A stretch of 64,000 nucleotides of DNA, taken from contig JABFSE010000010.1 of the NCBI GenBank assembly GCA_013140765.1, positions 1 through 64,000 of the forward strand, read 5' to 3'. Positions 26,621-35,876 of the stretch are shown in pieces. The number at the start of each line of letters is the position of its first letter. Within the stretch, counting starts at the first letter, position 1. The notes below the pieces were generated by a model. It searched no databases. It worked only from the letters and a program-made list of their open reading frames with translations, and was not told where the DNA came from. Both the position numbers and the translations under genes were made by a program. This stretch comes from Sulfuriferula sp. GTDB lineage: Bacteria > Pseudomonadota > Gammaproteobacteria > Burkholderiales > Sulfuriferulaceae.

Positions 26621-28321
26621 ATGAGCTTACGTTATTTTAACGGCACAATTATAGTTGCCATGCTTTTAATACTATCTACACCAATAGCGGGTGCAGATAC
26701 TACGGGGCCTGTTATTACCCAAGCTAATCCAGTGGATAGTTTTCCTGTTACTGGTGGTAAAGCGGCGGAACCTGTAAGTTTAGAAGTGGCTACACCTGCT
26801 GTAGATCCTGCAGTTCAGAATTTATTAAATAGTCATTTGGTTGTCTCCCGTGTGGAGTTAAGTGGTGTCCATGCTTTACCGTTTGAGCAAGTGGCGAGTT
26901 TTTTTACTGCTTTTGTTAATAAAGATACGACAGTTGCTGAAATGTTGACTGCCGCTAATCGCGTTACCCAGTTATATCGTGACCAAGGTTATCCTTTGTC
27001 GTTTGCTATCGTCCCAGCGCAGACTTTTGCCGATAATGTGGTCAAAATTACGGTTGTTGAAGGTTATGTAAACAAGGTGCGCATAGAAGGCAACGCGGGC
27101 TACAGCAAAAATCGCCTTAAAGCTATTGCCTCACAATTGGAAACCGAAAGGCCATTAACCCAAAAAGCCTTTGAGCGCATCATAGGGGTGTTTAATTTAC
27201 AACCTGGTGTACAAGTTGTTGCCAGCGTTGCTCCTCCTACAACAGAGGATGGTGGCGCAGAAATGTTGTTAAATGTAAAACGTCAGCCTATTACCGTAGG
27301 TTTAGGTATCGACTCTTTGCAATCAGGTATCCGCGCGCTAACGACAGTCAGCACTAATGCGCTCACGCCGTTAGGCGAGCAGCTTTCTGCCAGCGTTTTA
27401 CAGCCAGGCGGGGCGTTAAAAGAATCATACTATGCAGTAAATTACACTCAGCCTGTGGGCAAAAATGGCATGTTGCTTAAAGTTAACGGGTCAGATTACA
27501 AGGCGGAGCCAACTAATCAAACGTTGGCAGCACAGCAGTTTCAAACCCAATACCAAACCAAAATAACACGCTTGGGTGCAACACTCAGTTATCCTTTGAT
27601 ATTAGAAAATACACGTACTTTGACGCTAACGGGTGGGCTTTATGCGGCAGAGAGTAAGCAAGTGTTTGAACGTTCTGTGCCAGCATTACAAATGTCAGTT
27701 GAACTCAGCACTAAGGTGCGAGCTGTCAGTGCTGAATTAGCGTATGCGGACGTGAGTAAAAATAGTGAAAACCAGCAGCTAACACGGCAAATTTCTGTCG
27801 GTGTGTTTAGAGGTATCAATGGGCTAGGTGCGGCGAGCGTGAATAGCAATGCGGATTTAACGTTTACCCGAGCGACATTACAGCTTTCATTAGCCAAGCA
27901 ACTAAGCTATGGCTTTGGTATCGCATTTGCAGCGCGTGGGCAATATAGTGCTGATATTCTGCCATCCACTGAGCAAATAGGCTATGGCGGGCGTTTATTT
28001 GGCTTAGGCTATCCGCTGGGTGAAATTGCGGGTGATAGTGGTATCGGTGCTTCACTGGAGCTTAACCGTTTGTTTCCCGTTAATACTAAATACTTAAAGC
28101 AACTACAGCCGTATTTATTGGTGGACAGGGCTAAGGTTTACGCTAATGCGACGACATTGATACATGATAGTTTGGCCTCGGTCGCTTTGGGTATTCGTCT
28201 GTCAGATAATCGTCATTATAATCTTGATTTTTCTGTTGCGAAGCCGATAGCTGATAAACCAGCCAATAGTGCAAGTATGGCACCTAGGGTAAATGTGGCA
28301 TATTCGTATCAGCTAAATTAA
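26621..28321 (+). CDS. TpsB/FhaC/ShlB-type outer-membrane transporter
   Basis: A 566-residue two-partner-secretion pore of the Omp85 superfamily. From ATG 26621 it has a signal peptide (IIVAMLLILSTPIAGA). Two POTRA-like domains follow (about 60-220), with VVSRVELSGVHALPFEQV and VVKITVVEGYVNKVRIEGN. The rest is a beta-barrel ending in an aromatic/polar C-terminus (VNVAYSYQLN). No canonical TpsA exoprotein with a TPS/haemagglutination domain is next to it; the neighbours are the two repeat proteins and the Tad locus. The upstream frame to 26561 lacks a signal peptide and is not used. Confidence 0.88.
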   Translation: MSLRYFNGTIIVAMLLILSTPIAGADTTGPVITQANPVDSFPVTGGKAAEPVSLEVATPAVDPAVQNLLNSHLVVSRVELSGVHALPFEQVASFFTAFVNKDTTVAEMLTAANRVTQLYRDQGYPLSFAIVPAQTFADNVVKITVVEGYVNKVRIEGNAGYSKNRLKAIASQLETERPLTQKAFERIIGVFNLQPGVQVVASVAPPTTEDGGAEMLLNVKRQPITVGLGIDSLQSGIRALTTVSTNALTPLGEQLSASVLQPGGALKESYYAVNYTQPVGKNGMLLKVNGSDYKAEPTNQTLAAQQFQTQYQTKITRLGATLSYPLILENTRTLTLTGGLYAAESKQVFERSVPALQMSVELSTKVRAVSAELAYADVSKNSENQQLTRQISVGVFRGINGLGAASVNSNADLTFTRATLQLSLAKQLSYGFGIAFAARGQYSADILPSTEQIGYGGRLFGLGYPLGEIAGDSGIGASLELNRLFPVNTKYLKQLQPYLLVDRAKVYANATTLIHDSLASVALGIRLSDNRHYNLDFSVAKPIADKPANSASMAPRVNVAYSYQLN

Positions 28322-28372
28322 AAAGTTATTTATATTAAATTTTGTTTATATTCAATTTGTTATGTTGTTTAA

Positions 28373-28428
28373 TTGCCAGTTGCCAGTTGCCAGTTGCCAG
28401 TTGCCAGTTGCCAGTTGCCAGTTGCCAG
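28373..28428 (+). repeat. Heptanucleotide tandem repeat (TTGCCAG)x8
   Basis: Eight perfect head-to-tail copies of TTGCCAG lie in the 219-base gap between the TpsB-type gene and the Flp pilin gene, ending 112 bases before the pilin ATG and followed by TTGCGAC. It is noncoding. Perfect heptamer arrays are prone to slippage, so copy number may vary between cells and could change promoter spacing or regulator binding. Confidence 0.97.
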
Positions 28429-28540
28429 TTGCGACTTGACTAAATCTGTTTTTTGTAAGAGACTTTACGTATTCTTGTTGATGTCATGACATGAATTTTG
28501 GGGCGTTCCCATTGTTGTTTGTTAATTAAGGAGATTTACC

Positions 28541-28714
28541 ATGAAAGAAAATATCATCGCTTTTTTGCAAGACGAAGAAGGTGCGACCGCTATTGAATAT
28601 GGTTTGATTGCAGGCTTAATTGCAGTTGCGATTATTGTTGGTGCTACTGCTTTGGGCGGTCAATTGAATGCTTTGTTTACTAACATTGCGACGAAATTGG
28701 GTATTACTGTCTAA
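28541..28714 (+). CDS. flp: Flp-family type IVb pilin
   Basis: A 57-residue prepilin, too short for usual ORF cut-offs. The start has AAGGAG upstream. The sequence MKENIIAFLQDEEG is followed by ATAIEYGLIAGLIAVAII. Cleavage by the TadV/CpaA-type peptidase is expected after Gly14, leaving the Flp signature with Glu and Tyr at mature positions 5 and 6. It is the major subunit of the Tad pilus. Its prepilin peptidase gene follows 20 bases later. Confidence 0.95.
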   Translation: MKENIIAFLQDEEGATAIEYGLIAGLIAVAIIVGATALGGQLNALFTNIATKLGITV

Positions 28715-28734
28715 GTTAAACGTTAACCAGATAG

Positions 28735-29247
28735 ATGTTGATTTTATGGTTGTTGGTCATTGTTTATTACGATGTTAGCTGGCGTCGTGTACCTAACCAG
28801 TTATTGCTGGCCGCGATGGTGTGGCAAGGCGTTAACTGGTTAGTGTTCCACACGGGTTTATTTGATATTTCGCTTGAGTCTGCTGTGTTGGGTTTTGTTG
28901 TGAGTTTGGTAGTGTTTTTGCCACTATATGTTTTTAGGCTGATGGCGGCGGGGGATGTGAAATTTTTCGCTGTATTGGGTTTGTTGTTGGGACCCGTTAG
29001 TTTGTTACCTATTTTTGTGATTGGTTCATTGTTGGCGGGTGTGCATGCGTTGTTATATAAAACTTTGCACACGGGGAATGCCTTTTTATTACATTTGTTA
29101 CTCGTGCAGATGCAGCGTGGTCGATTTGTGCGCTACATTTTACAAAAACTTGACGCGAGAACAGGCCTACCCTACGCAGCTTATTTAGCAATAGGTGCGA
29201 TAGCCGTAGTGGTTTATACGCAAGCAAGTTGGTGGTTGCCATATTGA
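28735..29247 (+). CDS. tadV: Prepilin peptidase, TadV/CpaA type
   Basis: A 170-residue multi-spanning A24-family aspartic peptidase that cleaves Flp and the TadE/F-type pseudopilins. Catalytic aspartates are visible in YYDVSWRRVPN near the N-terminus and in the conserved AAGDVKFFA (around residue 75). It lacks the N-terminal methylase domain of PilD, as is normal for the Tad type. Confidence 0.93.
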   Translation: MLILWLLVIVYYDVSWRRVPNQLLLAAMVWQGVNWLVFHTGLFDISLESAVLGFVVSLVVFLPLYVFRLMAAGDVKFFAVLGLLLGPVSLLPIFVIGSLLAGVHALLYKTLHTGNAFLLHLLLVQMQRGRFVRYILQKLDARTGLPYAAYLAIGAIAVVVYTQASWWLPY

Positions 29248-29275
29248 GTTTGTGGTTTATTTTAAGGGGGAAGAA

Positions 29276-29707
29276 ATGAGCTTAGTTCGTGCTGACTTAC
29301 TACCTCAACGCGGGGCGGTAGCAATAGAGTTTGCGCTGGTGTTTCCCATATTTTTTGTACTCATGTACGGCATAGTGACTTATAGCGTTATTTTTTTGGC
29401 ACAACAGTCTATTACCTTAGCCGCTGAAGAAGGTGCGCGTGCTGCCTTGCGTTATGCGCCTACTACAGATGAACGTAATACCACGGCATGTAGCGTGGCC
29501 GCGCTTTCTTTGACTTGGCTGGGTGCTGGTAATGTTACTTGCAATGCGCAGGCGGGTAGTGTTGCGACGAATGGTAGTTATCCTATTAAGGTAACGCTTA
29601 GTTATCCTTATCAAGCAAAGCCACTAGTACCACTATTGCTTGGGTCGTTAATGAATGTAGCCGTGCCTACCACGCTGGCAAGCTCGGCAACGGTGTTCAT
29701 TGATTGA
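29276..29707 (+). CDS. tadE: TadE-like minor pilin
   Basis: From ATG 29276 (GGGGGAAG upstream) the protein has 143 residues. The N-terminal QRGAVAIEFALVFPIFFVLM is the TadE-type pseudopilin segment, with the conserved Glu after the cleavage site. The periplasmic part contains two Cys that could form a disulphide. It belongs to the pilus assembly operon. Confidence 0.9.
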   Translation: MSLVRADLLPQRGAVAIEFALVFPIFFVLMYGIVTYSVIFLAQQSITLAAEEGARAALRYAPTTDERNTTACSVAALSLTWLGAGNVTCNAQAGSVATNGSYPIKVTLSYPYQAKPLVPLLLGSLMNVAVPTTLASSATVFID

Positions 29708-29782
29708 GTGTGATGGATGTTGAGTCTGCGAGATGTATTTTTGAGGTAAGATAAATGAATTTTTTGACACTGAGCAAATGCG

Positions 29783-30754
29783 ATGAATAATTTGACAAAA
29801 GTGATTGCGGTAGTATTGGTGATTGCGGCAATTGTGCTGGCAATACTGGCTTGGTGGATGGGCAGTCGCCCAGCACCCGTACCTGTAGCGGTTAATAAGG
29901 GAGCGGTGGCAAGTTACCCCGTGGTGGTGGCTGTGCATGATTTGTTACCTAACAAACCCGTAGTCGCTGAAGACGTGCATCTGGTTGTCCTGCCTATTAA
30001 CCCAGCAGGGGCTTATACCGCTGTGAGTGCCGTCGTTGGTAAAGTGCCTATGGCCATTATCGGTGCAGGTACACCCTTAACAGAAGCGGGCATGGCGAGC
30101 GGTTTGGCAATCAAGTTGTTAGAAGGTGAGCGTGCTGTGGCAATTCGTGTGGACGACGTTATCGGCGTGAGTAACCAAGTTCACCCTGGTGATTATGTTG
30201 ATGTGTTTTTCACACTAAAGCAGGGTCAGGATGTTGACATAGATAAAAGTCAGGCTAGGTTGCTGTTATCAAGATTGCATGTGCTCTCATACGGGTCCGA
30301 TGTCGTCGGTGCCAGCTCTGCCGCAGTAGTGCCAGCAAGCCATAACCCTATGCCTGCGCCACAACAACCACAGCCACAACCAGCACATGCGGCTGTTTTG
30401 GCAACGCCTGTGGGTGATGTGAATCAGCTGTTATTAGCGGCACAAAATGGTAAGTTGATGTTGGTATTGCGTAATCCAACTGATGAAAAAATACCTGATT
30501 TAGCTTTATTCCCAACGCCGCCAGTAGTGCTTAACGCTAAAGCAGGGTTAACTAAAGACCAAAAAGAGGCATTGGTTACACCTGATAACTTGGCTTTTGC
30601 GGGTGCAAAATTGTCTGGTCTAGTTGGCGATAGTAAAGCACGACGTGTAACTGAGGTGGGTAAACGTGGTGTGGGCGGCGGGCAAACAGATGCTAAACCT
30701 GCTCCGCGAATTGAGGTGATTCGTGGTGTTAAGCGTGAAACAGAGACGTTTTAA
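29783..30754 (+). CDS. cpaB: Flp pilus assembly protein CpaB/RcpC
   Basis: A 323-residue protein with an N-terminal membrane segment (about 6-27) and then an SAF domain (about 45-115, with AVHDLLPNKPVVAEDVHLV) followed by the RcpC/CpaB domain containing GERAVAIRVDDVIGVSN and VHPGDYVDVFFTL. A Pro/Gln-rich linker interrupts the middle (about 190-205). It is thought to act in the periplasm with the secretin, perhaps binding peptidoglycan or carbohydrate. Confidence 0.94.
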   Translation: MNNLTKVIAVVLVIAAIVLAILAWWMGSRPAPVPVAVNKGAVASYPVVVAVHDLLPNKPVVAEDVHLVVLPINPAGAYTAVSAVVGKVPMAIIGAGTPLTEAGMASGLAIKLLEGERAVAIRVDDVIGVSNQVHPGDYVDVFFTLKQGQDVDIDKSQARLLLSRLHVLSYGSDVVGASSAAVVPASHNPMPAPQQPQPQPAHAAVLATPVGDVNQLLLAAQNGKLMLVLRNPTDEKIPDLALFPTPPVVLNAKAGLTKDQKEALVTPDNLAFAGAKLSGLVGDSKARRVTEVGKRGVGGGQTDAKPAPRIEVIRGVKRETETF

Positions 30755-30823
30755 GGCTAACTGATTATCCACGGTAATTTTGCTGATGATCGATGTAAGT
30801 TAACAATGGAATGAAGGCAAGTT

Positions 30824-32143
30824 ATGAAAAATTATGCTCCAGTTTTTAGCCTAGTATTGGGTGCGATGATAGTGTCGCAAGGCGTGCAAGCGGCAGTGAA
30901 AGAGATGGATGTAACTTTGAGCATACGTCAGCAACAGGTGTTGCCCATGCCCACGAGTTTAGAGCGTGTTGTCGTTGCTGACCCCGAGGTCGCTGATGTG
31001 CTAGTGGTACGGGGGGGGGCTGGTCAACCGGGTAGTATTATTTTGTCAGGTAAGAAAGCGGGGCAAACGACGGTGACTGCTTGGTCAAAAGGTAGTGCTG
31101 TCAGTGTTTGGAAAGTATCTGTATTTGGAAATATGCAGTCTATTTTGGCTGGACAATCTGGTGCGACGCTGAAAGTACAAAATAATGTTGCGATGCTGAG
31201 TGGTGTTGCGCCGTCGGTTTTGTCACACGCTAATAGCGCAACTGCGGCACTTAATGCGGTAGGGCAGGGCAATGTATTAGATATATCTACGATAGATAGC
31301 TCGGGTGTGGTGCAAATTGATGTGAAGATTGTGGAATTCAGCAAAAAAGTATTGAAAGAGGCTGGCTTCGATTTTGGTGGTAGTACGACGAGTAGTAATT
31401 TTTCTTTCCAGTTGGGCAGTAATTTGGCCAGTGCTGGGGGCTTAACAGCGGCCTCATCGGCTTTTAATTTATTGACTAATTTTAATCGTAATACTGGCTA
31501 TAGTTTGGTAAGTAATTTGCGTTTGATTGAAGGTAATGGGCTGGCACGGGTGTTAGCTGAACCTTCATTGACGGCACTCTCTGGACAAAGTGCAAGTTTT
31601 TTAGTGGGTGGCGAGTTGCCTATTCCTTCAGCAGGTGGGCTGGGTACAACGACGATAGTGTATAAGCCCTTTGGTATCGGTTTGACGGTATCTCCTACGA
31701 TATTGAGTAAAGATAGGATAGTTTTGAAAGTAGCACCTGAAGCCAGTGAAATTGATTATAGCAATGCGATTGTGTCTAACGGGGTTTCTATCCCCGCTAT
31801 TACGACGCGCCGCGCTGATACGACGGTTGAGTTGGGTGATGGTGAGAGCTTTGTGATAGGCGGTCTGGTGTCACGCGCAACGCGCTCTAATGTCAATAAA
31901 ATTCCATTGTTAGGTGATTTGCCTATATTAGGCACGTTTTTTCGTAACTTAAGTTATACCCAAAATGATAAAGAGCTGGTGATTGTCGTTACACCACATT
32001 TGGTGCGCCCTATTGCAAAAAACACTAAGTTGGCTTTGCCTGGTACGCAACAAGAGCAACATGGTGAGGCTGCGACAGTGTGGGGTAGTTATTTATTAGG
32101 TGGTGCGGTAGATGATACCACTGTACCTGGTTTTTCCAAGTAG
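30824..32143 (+). CDS. cpaC: Tad secretin CpaC/RcpA
   Basis: A 439-residue outer-membrane channel protein. A signal peptide (ending GVQA) precedes an N-terminal domain that binds the pilus system, then a BON-like middle (about 105-150) and the secretin domain (about 170-405) with SNLRLIEGNGLARVLAEPSL and TVELGDGESFVIGGLVS. It forms the ring through which the Flp pilus passes. It follows CpaB, the usual order. Confidence 0.95.
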   Translation: MKNYAPVFSLVLGAMIVSQGVQAAVKEMDVTLSIRQQQVLPMPTSLERVVVADPEVADVLVVRGGAGQPGSIILSGKKAGQTTVTAWSKGSAVSVWKVSVFGNMQSILAGQSGATLKVQNNVAMLSGVAPSVLSHANSATAALNAVGQGNVLDISTIDSSGVVQIDVKIVEFSKKVLKEAGFDFGGSTTSSNFSFQLGSNLASAGGLTAASSAFNLLTNFNRNTGYSLVSNLRLIEGNGLARVLAEPSLTALSGQSASFLVGGELPIPSAGGLGTTTIVYKPFGIGLTVSPTILSKDRIVLKVAPEASEIDYSNAIVSNGVSIPAITTRRADTTVELGDGESFVIGGLVSRATRSNVNKIPLLGDLPILGTFFRNLSYTQNDKELVIVVTPHLVRPIAKNTKLALPGTQQEQHGEAATVWGSYLLGGAVDDTTVPGFSK

Positions 32144-32174
32144 TGAAGCCAGGGGCAAACAAGGTGATCGATAT

Positions 32175-33449
32175 ATGAATGCCAATAGAGCAACTTCAGC
32201 GCACCGTATCGTATTGTGTTCCATGCTAGGTGAGCAAGAGAGTTGGCTGAATCAAAATTTGGCTGTTTTTGGTGGTGTGTCATGCGAGCGTGGTGACTCA
32301 CCTACATTAGTTCCCCGACTGCTAATGCGTCAACCTACGTTAGTGATTATTGATTTTTCGGGTGAGGTAACGACGACAAGCGCGCTAGTTGGTAGCGTTG
32401 AGGAAGCTGAAACAGGGGTGTTAAATAATGCAGTTGCATTAGCTCATTCCTTAAAAGAGGCGGATGCTCATCTATTGATGGTGGGGATTGGTCGCATGGA
32501 TTCCCCTGCGGGCGTGATGGCGGCTTGGCGTGCTGGTGTGCATGGTTTTATAGACATGATGGGGGAAGCGCAGGATGCGGTAGATATCGTTCATTTGGCG
32601 TTATCTCGCTCGACAAATAATAAACCCACACCTGTTAAAAAGGGCGATGTGTTGGCTTTGTTAAGTGCTCGCCCAGGTGTTGGTGCTAGTACGTTGGCCG
32701 CGCACTTTGCTGATAAATGTCAGCATCGTTTACGCGATAAAACCACAGATTTAACACATAGGCATGTATGTGTGCTGGATTTAGGGTCTCCTACTGGAGA
32801 TGGTCAGTTGTATTTAGGCGCAAATGGACAATTTGATTTTGTTGAGGCTGTACGTAATTTACATCGTTTGGATGCAACTTTAATCAATACAGCTTGGGCA
32901 CATAGTGCTAGTGGTGTGGCTATTGTGTCTGCGCCTGTCATAGCTACCGATTTGGATATGTTATCGTTAAATGATGTGTTAGCACTTATTGAACGTTTGC
33001 GTTTGTATTTTGATGTCGTCGTCATAGATTTGGGTGGCTTGGTTAACTTTAAGTTAATGAATGCTGTTGCAGGTATGGCTAATAAAGTGTGGGTGGTAAC
33101 GGATCAAAGTGTTGGTGCATTGGTGTCGTTAGCGGGTGTATTGAAAAAATTAGATGAGTCGTTACTAAATGAACACAAAGTGCAGCTTATTGTAAATCGC
33201 TATGATGAGCGTTACGGTATGTCTGCAGTGCAAATTGGAGAGCGTTTCCAATTGCCGTTATTACGTTCATTGCCTGAAAGAGCGTTGAAACTGATGACCA
33301 GTGCAAATCGTGGAAAACTGTTGCATGAGTTATTACCCAGCGATATTTATGCGCAAGCAATAGACGGTTTAATGGATGACTATTTTGGGCAATCAGTAGG
33401 TCGTAAACGAGTGAGTTGGTTGGCTAAGTTTTCGCCACGAAAATCGTGA
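32175..33449 (+). CDS. cpaE: TadZ/CpaE-like localisation ATPase
   Basis: From ATG 32175 the protein has 424 residues. An N-terminal receiver-like domain (about 10-135) is followed by a MinD/ParA-like domain with LLSARPGVGASTLAAHFA. In this Walker A the usual lysines of MinD are replaced (GVGAST in place of GKGGVGKT), a known property of many TadZ/CpaE proteins that suggests a structural, pole-marking role more than strong ATP hydrolysis. The longer frame to 32112 overlaps the secretin gene and is not supported. Confidence 0.9.
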   Translation: MNANRATSAHRIVLCSMLGEQESWLNQNLAVFGGVSCERGDSPTLVPRLLMRQPTLVIIDFSGEVTTTSALVGSVEEAETGVLNNAVALAHSLKEADAHLLMVGIGRMDSPAGVMAAWRAGVHGFIDMMGEAQDAVDIVHLALSRSTNNKPTPVKKGDVLALLSARPGVGASTLAAHFADKCQHRLRDKTTDLTHRHVCVLDLGSPTGDGQLYLGANGQFDFVEAVRNLHRLDATLINTAWAHSASGVAIVSAPVIATDLDMLSLNDVLALIERLRLYFDVVVIDLGGLVNFKLMNAVAGMANKVWVVTDQSVGALVSLAGVLKKLDESLLNEHKVQLIVNRYDERYGMSAVQIGERFQLPLLRSLPERALKLMTSANRGKLLHELLPSDIYAQAIDGLMDDYFGQSVGRKRVSWLAKFSPRKS

Positions 33450-33596
33450 GTGTATATTTTTTGTAGTTAGGTAGTGGATATTGATAGCCATTGAGTTAGC
33501 GGGGCGGTCGTCATAACGGTATGCCGTGTTTCCTTTAACCTAACGCCTGTAAATGGTTGTGTATCTAAAGATTTAGCAATAATTAGGAGAAATGGC

Positions 33597-34922
33597 GTGA
33601 TCGACCAAATTGAGCTTTCGGAGAGCGAACGAGCATTCTCGAATACACAGGAATTTCAAGATATAAAAACCGCAACATACGAACATTTGTTGACGCGGAT
33701 TGAGGAGCTGGGGTCTGAGTTTGGTCGTTGGTCTCGAAATACAGTTCACCAGTTTGTTAATTTAGAAGTTGACGGTTTTGTACGCATAAATCGCATCCCG
33801 TTAAATGAGCAAGAGGTTAGACAAATATCCAGTGCGCTGACTAATGAGCTCGCTGGCATGGGGCCACTAGAAGATTTGCTGGCAGATGCGGCTGTGGAAG
33901 ATATATTGATTAACGGTTATAACGATGTTTTTGTTTCACGACATGGGATGCTACAGCGTGAAAACTTACGTTTTACCGATAATGCGCATTTGTTGCGTAT
34001 TGTGCAACGTATTTTAGCCCAAATAGGGCGGCGTTTAGATGAGTCTAATCCTATGGTGGACGCTCGCTTGCCAGATGGCGGGCGGATGAATGTGGTTATT
34101 TCGCCGTTGGCGGTAGATGGCCCTATGGTGTCTATTCGTAAGTTCCGTGTCGAACCATTGAAACCTGAAGATTTGCTTAACCTAGGTACGATGAATCAAG
34201 AAATTTATACGTTATTAGATAATGCGGTAAAGGCGAGATGCAATATCTTGATTTCTGGCGGTACTAGCTCGGGTAAAACTTCTTTATTAAATGCGCTGGC
34301 GTTCTTTGTGCCGAATAGCGAGCGTGTGGTGACAGTGGAAGATACAGCAGAGTTATCATTAAATCATCCACATGTAGTACGATTGGAGTCGCGTATTGGC
34401 GGTTTTGATGGTGCTGGCGCGGTTAGTATTCGTGATTTAATTCGGAATAGTTTGCGTATGCGCCCAGATCGTATTGTCGTTGGTGAAGTGCGTGGTGCAG
34501 AAGTGCTCGAGATGTTGCAGGCGATGAATACGGGGCATGACGGCTCTATGGCGACAATACATGCGAACTCACCGCGTGAATGTTTGCATCGTATCGAAAT
34601 GTTGGCTGGATTCGCTGGCTTTCAAGGGAGTGAAAACTCTTTACGCAACCAGATTGCGGGTGCTTTGGATTTCGTCGTACAAATTGCCCGTTTGGCTAAT
34701 GGTCGCCGCCGCTTGGTTTCAATTACGGAAGTGACGGGCATGGGCGATAACATTATTACACTACAAGAGCTGTATCGTTATGAGAGTTATGTCGGTGCAG
34801 ATGGGGAAGATGTTGACCGTTGGGTCGCTATGGGGATTTTCCCACATTCGCCTAAGTTGCAACGCTTACGTCAGCAACAAGGTGTGAAAAATAGTGCTAG
34901 TGAATTAGTTGGGAGACGCTAG
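33597..34922 (+). CDS. cpaF: Tad pilus assembly/retraction ATPase CpaF/TadA
   Basis: A 441-residue secretion ATPase of the VirB11/PulE superfamily, starting at GTG with AGGAG about seven bases upstream. Walker A is ISGGTSSGKTSLLNAL; further motifs are VTVEDTAELSL, MRPDRIVVGEVRGAE (Walker B region) and the His box MNTGHDGSMATIHANSP. It drives pilus polymerisation at the inner membrane. It is followed directly by tadB. Confidence 0.96.
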   Translation: MIDQIELSESERAFSNTQEFQDIKTATYEHLLTRIEELGSEFGRWSRNTVHQFVNLEVDGFVRINRIPLNEQEVRQISSALTNELAGMGPLEDLLADAAVEDILINGYNDVFVSRHGMLQRENLRFTDNAHLLRIVQRILAQIGRRLDESNPMVDARLPDGGRMNVVISPLAVDGPMVSIRKFRVEPLKPEDLLNLGTMNQEIYTLLDNAVKARCNILISGGTSSGKTSLLNALAFFVPNSERVVTVEDTAELSLNHPHVVRLESRIGGFDGAGAVSIRDLIRNSLRMRPDRIVVGEVRGAEVLEMLQAMNTGHDGSMATIHANSPRECLHRIEMLAGFAGFQGSENSLRNQIAGALDFVVQIARLANGRRRLVSITEVTGMGDNIITLQELYRYESYVGADGEDVDRWVAMGIFPHSPKLQRLRQQQGVKNSASELVGRR

Positions 34923-35852
34923 ATGACGCATATTGCGCTTTGGTTAAGTTCGGGAACGTTGTTGTTAACCGCGCTGGCAGTCTGGTTTTGGCAGAAAGCT
35001 GGAATAGAAGCACGTCAGCAAAAAAGTGCAAATTTCGTTGACAGCCATATACAGGATGACTACGTTGTTCAGCAGCAGGGAGTTACGCCTGATGGTAACG
35101 AGTTGTCTAATCTGCATTCAGTGGCATTCCGTGATTTCTTTTTACGAGCGGGTATAACGCCTACCGTATCATTTTTCTTAAAGCTGGTATTGCCTTGGTT
35201 GTTTTTGAGTATTTTGGCAGCTTATTTTGGTGGTTGGTTGTCAGTAGCTGGTGTGTTGTTGTTGTATGTAGTGCTGGTGCGCTTTAATTGGTGGCTACGG
35301 ACATCTAGGCGACAACGAGATATGTTGCGTCAATTACCCGTGTTGATTGAAACAATGGTGCGCTTAATTACGATAGGTCATAGTATAAGCGCGGCTTTCC
35401 AGCAAGCAGTGATAACAACGGATGAACCGTTACGTGACGTGTTGGATCGCGTAAATCGACAGGCTCAATTGGGTGTGGCTTTAGATAAGGCACTACATAA
35501 AGAGGCGAAAACTTTTCGTTTTACTCAGTTGGATTTAGTGGCTGCTGTGATTGGTTTGGCAAGCCGCTTTGGCGGACGTTCAGATCAGGCGCTTGAACGT
35601 ATGGCCGCTTTTATGCGGGATTTAGAGCATGCGCAACAGGAATTCGCTTCACTGTCAACCGAGGTGCGTTTATCCGCTTGGGTAATGGCTTTGTTGCCTA
35701 TCGCTATCGGTATATTTCTTATTATTTTTAATAATAATATGTTTTTAACAATGTGGCATGACCCTATAGGTAAAAATATGCTGGTAGGTGCTGTGGTGTT
35801 GGAGATTGTAGGTAGTTATTGGTTGTATCGATTAGCAAAAACCATACGGTGA
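34923..35852 (+). CDS. tadB: Tad inner-membrane platform protein TadB
   Basis: A 309-residue T2SSF-domain membrane protein. Hydrophobic segments occur at the N-terminus (about 5-23), in the middle (about 75-115) and at the C-terminus (about 245-305). The cytoplasmic part contains LPVLIETMVRLITIGHSISA, typical of TadB. It starts with the base after the cpaF stop, so translation is coupled. Confidence 0.93.
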   Translation: MTHIALWLSSGTLLLTALAVWFWQKAGIEARQQKSANFVDSHIQDDYVVQQQGVTPDGNELSNLHSVAFRDFFLRAGITPTVSFFLKLVLPWLFLSILAAYFGGWLSVAGVLLLYVVLVRFNWWLRTSRRQRDMLRQLPVLIETMVRLITIGHSISAAFQQAVITTDEPLRDVLDRVNRQAQLGVALDKALHKEAKTFRFTQLDLVAAVIGLASRFGGRSDQALERMAAFMRDLEHAQQEFASLSTEVRLSAWVMALLPIAIGIFLIIFNNNMFLTMWHDPIGKNMLVGAVVLEIVGSYWLYRLAKTIR

Positions 35853-35876
35853 TTTGGAAAAAGTGAGGGTAAAAGA

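Noticed and set aside
28373-28428. Heptamer array as a CRISPR
   Set aside because: There are no spacers and the unit is only seven bases; it is a simple tandem repeat.
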